The notes beneath the pieces were generated by a model. It did no database searches and was not told the origin of the DNA. It saw only the letters and a program-made list of their open reading frames with translations. 11,074 nucleotides of DNA from Bacillota bacterium (GTDB lineage Bacteria > Bacillota_E > RBS10-35 > JAJYVN01). Shown piece after piece: positions 5,986 to 11,074 of this stretch. The stretch lies in NCBI GenBank assembly GCA_021846605.1, contig JAJZWQ010000111.1:1-11074 (forward strand). The letters run 5' to 3'. The translations under genes were made by a program, and so were the position numbers. The stretch's first letter is position 1. Every line of letters starts with the position of its first letter.

Positions 5986-7191
5986 CTACGGCCGCACGGC
6001 CACCTCCAGGTCCGCTCCGGTGCGCTCGTGCAGGGCCGCCGCCAGCGCCCGCCATTGCCGAGGGGTTCCCCACTGCGGGGTGGCGGCCAGCGCGCGCAGC
6101 AGTTGCCCCGGTGCCCCCGCGGCCAGGTAGTCCGAGGCCAAGGCGCGCTGCAGACCCAGAAGGCGCGGCAGACCGTCCACCCCGGCCGGCAGCGGGCCCA
6201 CTGCCACCGGCTCCACGTTCTGCCCCACGACGACCGCCGGAACCTCCACGGTCACCTCTGGCGCCCAGTTCAGGGCCTCTCCCCCGAAGGGGACATCGAG
6301 CCCGATCACCGCCGGCTCGCCGGTGGCGACCGCCCGCACCAGTCGGCCGACCGCGCTCCCGTCCCCCTCCCCCGCACCGGGCTCGGCCCACGGGACGCCG
6401 TCCGCCGGCATCTCCACCCCGGGCGGGTTCCAGGGCCAGCCGCCGGAGGCCACGGTGGGGACCAGGCCGGTGAGGCGATACACCTCGGCGAGGGGCTCCG
6501 TGGCGGCGCCGAGGCGCTCGGCCAACTCGCCGTATCCCTCCCGCCCCTCCACCGCAAACCGCAGCACCCAGCCCACACGGTGCACGCCGCCGTGCACCAG
6601 GGCCACGGCATCCTCAGGGGCACCGCCCAGGGCCGCCAGACGGGCGCGCAAGGCATCCAGGTGCCACCCCAAACCCACCGCGCGCAGGCCGCTCACACCG
6701 AAACGCCGCCGGGCGGCGCCGGCCAGGATGTCCGGGACGGGCGGCAGCGTGACCAGCAGCGCTGGCGCGGCGCGGGCGGCCACCTCCCGCGCCAGGCCCA
6801 GGAGTGCCGGCGCCCCCAGCGCCGCGGCCACCACGGCGCCCGCCCCCTCCGCTGGCGCGTCGGGCCAGCCGCAGGCCGCCAACACCCCCCGCACGGCGGC
6901 CCGGACATCCGGTACCCCCGGACACAGGACGACATCCGCGCCATCCAGCGCGGCGGCACGCGGCGCCAGTGTCACGGTCAGCGGGACCCCCTCCGCCTCG
7001 GCCAGGCGCTGCAGCACGGCGGCACCGGCGGGCGCCACACCCTCCGGGGGCACCTCCAACCGCAGATCCACCGCGAACGCCTCGCCCGCCCGACCCGCCG
7101 AGACCATGGCCCGCACCAGTCCCTGCCCCAAGGCGGCCCAGGGGGCGCCAGCACCCACGCCCGCCACGCGGACGCAGCGGCCATCCGTCAT
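5986..7191 (-). CDS. GH4-like NAD-binding protein, catalytically diverged
   Basis: The chosen ATG at 7191 has GGAAGGGGG about nine bases upstream and gives 401 residues. An upstream in-frame ATG would lengthen it only by low-complexity sequence. The N terminus (VRVAGVGAGAPWAALGQGLV) is a glycine-rich Rossmann start as in glycoside hydrolase family 4. The C-terminal half follows the GH4 pattern: GVHRVGWVLRF, then RAVATGEPAVIGLDVP, VEVPAVV and VEPVAVGPLP. GH4 enzymes cleave glycosides by an NAD- and metal-dependent redox mechanism. Key residues look altered. The VGLCH cysteine position reads VGLGWH (His177), the GxNH asparagine is valine before His204, and the usual NP motif reads LP. The protein may therefore have lost or changed activity. 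It lies 49 bases after the alpha/beta hydrolase gene and is probably cotranscribed. Family assignment is moderately sure; the substrate is unknown. Confidence 0.65.
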   Translation of the reverse strand: MTDGRCVRVAGVGAGAPWAALGQGLVRAMVSAGRAGEAFAVDLRLEVPPEGVAPAGAAVLQRLAEAEGVPLTVTLAPRAAALDGADVVLCPGVPDVRAAVRGVLAACGWPDAPAEGAGAVVAAALGAPALLGLAREVAARAAPALLVTLPPVPDILAGAARRRFGVSGLRAVGLGWHLDALRARLAALGGAPEDAVALVHGGVHRVGWVLRFAVEGREGYGELAERLGAATEPLAEVYRLTGLVPTVASGGWPWNPPGVEMPADGVPWAEPGAGEGDGSAVGRLVRAVATGEPAVIGLDVPFGGEALNWAPEVTVEVPAVVVGQNVEPVAVGPLPAGVDGLPRLLGLQRALASDYLAAGAPGQLLRALAATPQWGTPRQWRALAAALHERTGADLEVAVRP

Positions 7192-7240
7192 GCCCGTACG
7201 CCCCCTTCCCCGTCCGCCCGACATCCGCGCCCCAACCCGC

Positions 7241-8305
7241 TCACGACGCCGCCGTGCCCGCCCCACACGCCCCCAGCGTCGAGGGCGCGACGTCCGGCTG
7301 GGCCATCTCCCGCAGCACCAGCAGGACCCGGCACATGTACTGGGTGTATCGCGGGTCCCTCCGGCTGGGCCCGCTGCGCGCAAACGCCGCCAGGTGACCC
7401 GCGCCCGGCACGACCAGCTTGCGCGCCAGGCTGTCGTGGGAGGCGGCGAAGAGGCGTTGGACGTCGGCGGGCGGTGTCGCGGTGTCCGACGCCCCGGCCA
7501 CGAGCAGCAACGGGCGCGGGTGGCCCCCTCCCAGCGCGGTCACCGCGCGGAGGGGATTATACGCAGCATAGTCGATTCCGGTCTCCCGCTGCATGGCCCA
7601 GAGGATCGTCTCGGAGAAGGGGAAGGCGGGTAGGCCCGTCCAGCGCGGGATGGACCGCCGCAGGTAGCCGTCCGCCGACACATAGGGGCTGTCCGCGATG
7701 ACGGCGCTGATGGTACGGCTTCGCGCCGCCGCCAGGATCGCGGTGTCGGCCCCGGTGCCCAGCCCCCAGACCGCGACGTGGCCCTGGGGCGGCCCCAGGC
7801 TCTGCAGGTAGCGCACCACGGTCATCAGGTCGTTGACCTCGACGGTGCCGAAGCCGATGCCGGCCCCCCCGGACGCCCCCGTGCCCCGGGGGTCGAAGAG
7901 CACCACATTGAACCCCGCGTCATAGAGCGCCTTGGTCACGGTCCACACGGGGAAGCTGCCCGAGGTGCGGCTCTGACCATGGTTGGGGACAAGCACCACG
8001 GTGTCCTGGGACCAGTCGCCGGAACTGCCCGGGTAGATGTTGGAGTAGGAGGGGACGATCCACGCCGCCAGCGGGATATGCGCGCGGGCGGTGGACAGGG
8101 TGGCGTTTGGGCTGCAGACGACCGGAGGGGTCAGCGGCAGGCATCGGTAGTCGAGCGAGGCTCCGGTCGCCGGATTCAGCGTCCCGTGCTGCCGCGGGGG
8201 GTGGGTGAGCTGCCATCCCCTGTAAGCGCTGACCGCCAACAGCACCACCACCGCCAGCGCCAGCGGCGGCCAGACGAACTGCAGACCCCGCAGGATTCTA
8301 TGCAT
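7241..8305 (-). CDS. Membrane-anchored alpha/beta hydrolase-like protein lacking the nucleophile serine
   Basis: The ATG at 8305 is preceded by GGAGG five bases upstream and yields 354 residues. A TTG at 8341 is a less likely start. Residues 9-27 (LQFVWPPLALAVVVLLAVSA) form one membrane helix that would anchor the protein with its domain outside. The alpha/beta hydrolase core shows DTVVLVPNHGQS, the FDPRGTGASGG strand-turn, an acid in GASDTATPP (Asp274) and PGAGHLAAF (His304). The nucleophile elbow, normally GxSxG, reads GLGTG, so the serine position is Gly183 (codon GGC, one base from AGC). The rest of the fold is intact, so the gene is not simply decayed. It could be a non-hydrolytic binding protein or use another residue. 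It is in the same orientation as its neighbours and probably forms an operon with the GH4-like gene. Confidence 0.82.
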   Translation of the reverse strand: MHRILRGLQFVWPPLALAVVVLLAVSAYRGWQLTHPPRQHGTLNPATGASLDYRCLPLTPPVVCSPNATLSTARAHIPLAAWIVPSYSNIYPGSSGDWSQDTVVLVPNHGQSRTSGSFPVWTVTKALYDAGFNVVLFDPRGTGASGGAGIGFGTVEVNDLMTVVRYLQSLGPPQGHVAVWGLGTGADTAILAAARSRTISAVIADSPYVSADGYLRRSIPRWTGLPAFPFSETILWAMQRETGIDYAAYNPLRAVTALGGGHPRPLLLVAGASDTATPPADVQRLFAASHDSLARKLVVPGAGHLAAFARSGPSRRDPRYTQYMCRVLLVLREMAQPDVAPSTLGACGAGTAAS

Positions 8306-8337
8306 CCGGCCCTCCGCCCTCCGGCGCCCGCGTCGGA

Positions 8338-8499
8338 TCAATCCCAGCGCTGGGCTGGGCCCCCGCTGTCCTCGCTGTGCCCCGATGGTGCTGATCGTTC
8401 CGCGGTCTCCAGGAGGGCGATCACGGGACGGGCGCGCTCCGGCTCAACGTCCAGGCGCAGCCGCTGTCCCCATTGCGCCGTCCCGGGCCACGGGGTCAC
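8338..8499 (-). CDS. Possible very small gene between antiporter and hydrolase
   Basis: The 250-bp gap between the antiporter stop and the hydrolase start contains a minus-strand frame of 53 codons from GTG 8499 to TGA 8338. Codon third positions are mostly G or C, like the neighbouring genes. The segment QRLRLDVEPERARPVIALLE looks like a strand followed by a helix. The ribosome site (ACAGGCG) is weak and no family is recognised. The frame also stays open further upstream to an ATG at 8577, inside the antiporter gene. It may be only an open spacer. Confidence 0.25.
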   Translation of the reverse strand: MTPWPGTAQWGQRLRLDVEPERARPVIALLETAERSAPSGHSEDSGGPAQRWD

Positions 8500-8554
8500 G
8501 CCGCGCCTGTCGGAGCTATTCCGCGTCCCACCCGGGTTTCCTGTGGGTGGGGCG

Positions 8555-9778
8555 TCACCGCGCGGCCGGCGGGGCATCCAGGACGCCCGAGACGCGCGCC
8601 CACCAGGTGGTGGTCGGTACCTGCACCAGGATCGTGCCGATCACCGCCATGAACACGAAGGCGGCCACGGTGCGGGCCCCGGGGATGCCCTGCGCCAGCA
8701 GGGTGCCCGCCAGGGCCGCCGGCACCGCCCCCGTCTCGTGCACCCAGGCCGCCAGGCGCATCTCCCCCACCGTCCAGCGCGCCACCCGGTCCGGCGGCAG
8801 GCAGAGGACAACGGCGACCGGTCGCGCCACGAAGATGAGGACCAGGGTGACCAGGCCGGCCGGCCAGGCGGCGCGCGCCAGAAGCGTGGGATCGACGGTC
8901 GCGCCCAGGACGACGAAGATCAGCAGGCGCACCAGCACTGTGACCTGCCGCAGGTAGGAATCGTGCATGCGCCGGTGGCCCGTGGGCGGCACCGTCCCCA
9001 CCAGGTGGCGGTTCCCGGTCAGCACCCCCGCGACGAACACGGCCATAAACCCGGAGGCGTGCAGCGCGCTGGCCGCCACGTAGCTGGCGAGCACGAGCAG
9101 CAGAGAGAGGAGGGCCCCCTGCTCGCGGGTGTCGAAGAGCGCTGGACCCCGGCCCCCGGGGACCAGCCAGGCCGCGCAGACCCCCAGGACCACACCGACA
9201 CCCAATCCGCCCAGGATGTTCCAGAGCACGAGCCCCGCCGCGGCGGGCACCCCCGGGGCCGCGCCACGCTGCAGGCCCACCAGGGTGAAGGTCAGAACGG
9301 CCCCGACGGCGTCGTTGCACGCGGACTCGGCCTCCAGCAGCCGGGCCAGCCGCGCCCGCACGCGGACGCTGCGGAACAGGGGGATCACGGTGGCCGGGTC
9401 GGTGGCCGCCGTCACCGCCGCCACCAGTCCGGCCACCGGCCAGGACAGGCCGACCAGATGGGCCGCCAGGGCGACCACCGCGGCGGTCGCCAGCAGCCCG
9501 CCGGTGGACAGGAGCGTCAGCCCGAGCCAGATCCGCCGCAGCACGTCCAACCCCAGGCGGCGCCCGCCCTCATACAGCATGAACGCGGCGCCAAAGGTCA
9601 GGATGACGCCCGCCGGGCCGCCCCCAGGCCGGATGTGCACCAATCCGCCCACCGGGCCCAGCAGGAGCCCGGTGACCAGGAAGAGGACGATGTCGGGGAG
9701 GCCGGTGGCGCGCGCGACGCGCTCCGCGAGCAACCCCGCCCCCAGGATGACGAGCAGCATGGTGAAGACGCCGACGAT
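8555..9778 (-). CDS. CPA1-family Na+(K+)/H+ antiporter, probable AUC start
   Basis: This is a polytopic membrane protein of 401 residues from ATG 9760, or 407 from an ATC at 9778. It has about 11-12 hydrophobic helices throughout. The transport motif AATDPATVIPLF (Asp121, ATG numbering) and the ion-binding ESACNDAVG (Asn149-Asp150) are the hallmarks of the CPA1/NhaP group, and a late HETGAVPAALA matches the family's RGAVP motif. It exchanges Na+ or K+ for protons across the cytoplasmic membrane for pH and salt homeostasis. A perfect SD, AAGGAGGT (9792-9785), lies six bases before ATC but 24 bases before the ATG. Beginning at ATC adds IVGVFT and completes the first helix. The large hydrophilic C-terminal domain of some members is absent. 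It follows trpA by about 100 bases on the same strand. Confidence 0.93.
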   Translation of the reverse strand: MVGVFTMLLVILGAGLLAERVARATGLPDIVLFLVTGLLLGPVGGLVHIRPGGGPAGVILTFGAAFMLYEGGRRLGLDVLRRIWLGLTLLSTGGLLATAAVVALAAHLVGLSWPVAGLVAAVTAATDPATVIPLFRSVRVRARLARLLEAESACNDAVGAVLTFTLVGLQRGAAPGVPAAAGLVLWNILGGLGVGVVLGVCAAWLVPGGRGPALFDTREQGALLSLLLVLASYVAASALHASGFMAVFVAGVLTGNRHLVGTVPPTGHRRMHDSYLRQVTVLVRLLIFVVLGATVDPTLLARAAWPAGLVTLVLIFVARPVAVVLCLPPDRVARWTVGEMRLAAWVHETGAVPAALAGTLLAQGIPGARTVAAFVFMAVIGTILVQVPTTTWWARVSGVLDAPPAAR

Positions 9779-9784
9779 CGCCGC

Positions 9785-9792
9785 ACCTCCTT
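9785..9792 (-). promoter_or_regulatory. Perfect Shine-Dalgarno site that points to an AUC start
   Basis: AAGGAGGT on the minus strand is a full anti-SD match. Six bases (GCGGCG) separate it from ATC (9778-9776), while the first ATG in frame is 24 bases away, too far for normal initiation. No ATG, GTG or TTG exists at proper spacing in the antiporter frame. The only GTG overlaps the SD itself and is out of frame. Confidence 0.7.
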
Positions 9793-9835
9793 ACCGGACT
9801 GCGGCAACCCCCACGGCCGACGCGGTCTTGCCGGC

Positions 9836-9841
9836 AGTATA
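9836..9841 (-). promoter_or_regulatory. Weak -10-like hexamer upstream of the antiporter
   Basis: TATACT on the minus strand lies in the trpA-antiporter spacer, about 44 bases before the SD site. No good -35 hexamer is found 16-18 bases upstream, where the sequence is near CACGAA. It could serve as an internal promoter for the downstream genes, but the support is weak. Confidence 0.25.
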
Positions 9842-9883
9842 TGCGGCGACCCCCGCTGTTCGTGGGCCGTGAGACCGGGCGCG

Positions 9884-10696
9884 TTAGACGGCGGAGTCCA
9901 GGGCGGTGCGCAGGCGGCCCACCATCCCCGCGGCCAGCGCCGCGCGCGCCTGGGGCGCCGCGTCGGGCCCCAGCGCCGCGACGGCGCCAACGATCCAGGA
10001 GGCGACGATGACCCCGTCGGCGACCTGGGCCGCCGACGCCGCCTTCTCGGGACTGTTGATGCCAAAGCCCACCAGCAGGGGCAGGTCGGTGAACCGCCGG
10101 ACGCGGAGCACCGTGTCCGGCACCCGCGCCAGGGTGTCGGAGCGCGCGCCGGTCACCCCCGCCACCGACACACAGTACACAAAGCCGCTGGCGGCGACGG
10201 CCACCGCCCGCATGCGCTCGTCGGTCGACGTCGGCGCCACGAACAGCACCAGGTCCATGGCGCGCGCCCGGCAGGCGGCACCCAGGACCCCGCTCTCCTC
10301 CACAGGGATGTCCGGTACGACCAGCCCGTCGACGCCGGACCGGGCCGCCAGGTCGGCGAAGGCGTCATACCCGCGCGCGTACACCGGATTCACGTAGGTC
10401 ATCAGCGCCAGCGGGCAGGATATCTGCGCCCGCAGGCGGGCCACCGCCTCCAGCGCGGCGTCCACCCGCAACCCACCGCCGAGCGCGCGCTGCCCGGCCG
10501 CCTGGATCACGGGGCCGTCGGCCATGGGGTCGGAAAATGGCAGGCCGAGTTCCAGCGCGTCCGCGCCGGCCTCGGCCATGGCCCGCCCCACCTCGACCGA
10601 ACTCTCGAGATCCGGGTCCCCCAGCATGAGATAGGGCACCAGGGCCTTGCGCCCCCGCGCCCGCACCTCGTTCAGCGCCGCCCCAAGGCGGTGCAT
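9884..10696 (-). CDS. trpA: Tryptophan synthase alpha chain
   Basis: This is a complete 270-residue TIM-barrel protein, the usual TrpA length. It splits indole-3-glycerol phosphate to indole and glyceraldehyde-3-phosphate and channels indole to the TrpB subunit. The catalytic pair is at the classical positions, Glu49 in DALELG and Asp60 in FSDPMADGP. Further signatures are MTYVNPVYARG, the mobile loop SVAGVTGAR and the phosphate-binding LLVGFGIN. The ATG at 10696 has AGGAGGT seven bases upstream. Starts further up are excluded because that sequence is the antisense of tnpB. The SD lies inside the right end of the adjoining IS605-type element, whose boundary is only four bases before the ATG. 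trpB, normally directly upstream, is not visible and is presumably beyond the insertion. An antiporter gene follows downstream. Confidence 0.97.
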   Translation of the reverse strand: MHRLGAALNEVRARGRKALVPYLMLGDPDLESSVEVGRAMAEAGADALELGLPFSDPMADGPVIQAAGQRALGGGLRVDAALEAVARLRAQISCPLALMTYVNPVYARGYDAFADLAARSGVDGLVVPDIPVEESGVLGAACRARAMDLVLFVAPTSTDERMRAVAVAASGFVYCVSVAGVTGARSDTLARVPDTVLRVRRFTDLPLLVGFGINSPEKAASAAQVADGVIVASWIVGAVAALGPDAAPQARAALAAGMVGRLRTALDSAV

Positions 10697-10703
10697 CGTC
10701 TTG

Positions 10704-10710
10704 ACCTCCT
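10704..10710 (-). promoter_or_regulatory. trpA Shine-Dalgarno site within the transposon end
   Basis: AGGAGGT on the minus strand lies seven bases (CAAGACG) before the trpA ATG, ideal spacing. It belongs to the conserved right-end tail of the IS605-type element, so trpA translation apparently relies on a transposon-borne site. The GGGG arm of the right-end hairpin directly abuts it, so folding could modulate access. Confidence 0.75.
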
Positions 10711-10725
10711 CCCCGCGGCCGGGGG
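10711..10725 (-). repeat. Right-end hairpin of the intact TnpB element
   Basis: On the minus strand CCCC and GGGG pair around a seven-base loop, immediately followed by AGGAGGTCAA. This is the terminal hairpin expected at an IS605-type right end, where single-stranded strand transfer recognises folded DNA. The bases just 3' of the stem double as the trpA SD site. Confidence 0.6.
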
Positions 10726-10740
10726 ATTCCCGGTGATCGC

Positions 10741-11074
10741 TCACCGGGGCTTCCTGCTTCGCCGGGGTCCGCCCACCCGTTTCCGGGTAGGGCTTACGTC
10801 CCCTCCCCAGGCAGACGCCGCCAGTTCCGCGAGCCCCGCATCCTTGATGTTCTGTGCGGCGTTCACGTCCCGGTCCAGGACGGCGCCGCACGCGGGACAG
10901 TCCCAGTGCCGCACTGCAAGCGGCAACGCCGCCACGGTGTGCCCGCAGACATGGCACCGCTTGCTGCTGGGGTGGAAGCGGTCGATCTGGACAAAGGCCC
11001 GGCCAGACCACCGTGCCCTGTACTCCAGTGGCCGCAGGAGTTCGCCCCAGCCCACGTCGGCGATGCTCTGCGCG
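10741..11074 (-). CDS. tnpB: TnpB RNA-guided nuclease, C-terminal part (truncated by window edge)
   Basis: The last 110 residues are visible, in frame to the window edge, ending at TGA 10741. The sequence begins AQSIADVGWGELLRPLEYRA, then the beta strand FVQIDRFHPSSKRC. The zinc finger CHVCG...CPACG has all four cysteines. The RuvC-III motif LDRDVNAAQNI carries the catalytic aspartate. The basic tail SPTRKRVGGPRRSRKPR is typical of TnpB, whose end is constrained by the overlapping guide RNA. TnpB cuts DNA matching the RNA guide, which favours retention of IS605 elements at the donor site. No stops or shifts are seen in this part, in contrast to the dead copy at 3692-4265. RuvC-I and RuvC-II lie outside the window, so overall integrity is unknown. 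Confidence 0.93.
   Translation of the reverse strand, partial: AQSIADVGWGELLRPLEYRARWSGRAFVQIDRFHPSSKRCHVCGHTVAALPLAVRHWDCPACGAVLDRDVNAAQNIKDAGLAELAASAWGGDVSPTRKRVGGPRRSRKPR

Larger units (their letters stand above)
10701..10860 (-). ncRNA. Predicted omega RNA (reRNA) overlapping the 3' end of tnpB
   Basis: TnpB nucleases use an RNA made from the 3' end of their own gene through the transposon right end. Here the expected structures are visible. CCCGGTGA (10748-10741) and TCACCGGG (10736-10729) form a perfect 8-bp stem capped by a GCGA GNRA-type loop, and this stem contains the tnpB stop codon. A second hairpin with four C-G pairs follows (10725-10711), then GAGGAGGTCAA. The guide would begin at 10700 and reads GACGATGCACCGCC, covering the trpA start codon. 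The 5' limit of the RNA is a guess. Confidence 0.5.
10701..11074 (-). mobile_element. Right part of an IS200/IS605-type (TnpB) element inserted before trpA
   Basis: The visible part comprises the 3' third of tnpB and the right end, with the left end beyond the window. Past the tnpB stop, the minus strand carries two hairpins followed by GGAGGAGGTCAA, whose last bases (10702-10701) fit the GAGG..TCAA type of right end known in this family. The element inserted within the leader of trpA, and its end is four bases from the trpA start codon. IS605 insertions make no target duplication, so the exact boundary is inferred from the tail motif. Confidence 0.75.

Noticed and set aside
5839..7701. Long plus-strand open frame across the GH4-like and hydrolase genes
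   Set aside because: It is antisense to two genes with clear family motifs. Its translation is Pro/Arg/His-rich without motifs, a usual artefact in GC-rich DNA.
9129..9872. Plus-strand frame opposite the antiporter
   Set aside because: It is a Ser/Thr/Pro/Arg-rich antisense shadow of the antiporter's membrane helices.
10697..11011. Longer trpA start upstream of 10696
   Set aside because: The extra sequence is an alternative frame of tnpB. The ATG at 10696 has an ideal SD, and Glu49/Asp60 numbering matches known TrpA.
1..11074. CRISPR array, tRNA or rRNA
   Set aside because: No regularly spaced direct repeats, no tRNA T-arm/acceptor pattern and no rRNA-like conserved stretches were seen on reading both strands.

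Overview
The window is high-GC DNA (roughly 65-70% G+C by eye) with strong GC3 bias, Gram-positive-style Shine-Dalgarno (SD) sites such as AAGGAGGT, and a trpA gene. A YqhH/YqhG-like gene pair and IS200/IS605-type elements are also present. Together these suggest a high-GC, possibly thermophilic or acidophilic Firmicutes-type bacterium (Sulfobacillia or Thermaerobacter-like). That placement is inference from style, not from a marker gene.

Layout, left to right. At 1-127 (minus) is the start of a gene that runs off the left edge. At 199-543 (minus) is a small conserved-type protein with its own AT-rich promoter region. At 661-815 is a MITE-like palindromic element. At 816-1504 is a gene-poor, hairpin-rich stretch. 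At 1505-3454 (plus) is a complete SNF2-family helicase. At 3664-4265 (minus) is a decayed IS605-type tnpB with stop codons, a frameshift and a recognisable right-end hairpin. At 4370-5449 (plus) is a YqhG-like protein with a coiled coil and a C-terminal zinc ribbon, probably the functional partner of the helicase. At about 5484-5680 (plus) is a strongly foldable segment that resembles an orphan IscB-associated (HEARO) RNA.

From 10696 down to 5986 all genes lie on the minus strand: trpA, a CPA1 Na+/H+ antiporter, possibly a very small ORF, a membrane-anchored alpha/beta hydrolase whose nucleophile serine is replaced by glycine, and a diverged GH4-like protein. Upstream of trpA, at the right edge, is the 3' part of an apparently intact tnpB with its right end and overlapping omega RNA.

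Two themes stand out. First, RNA-guided transposon relics (intact TnpB, dead TnpB, possible orphan IscB-type RNA) are concentrated here, and the intact one ends so close to trpA that trpA's SD sequence lies inside the transposon end. Second, the helicase and YqhG-like gene form a candidate uncharacterised two-gene nucleic-acid system, now separated by a dead insertion.
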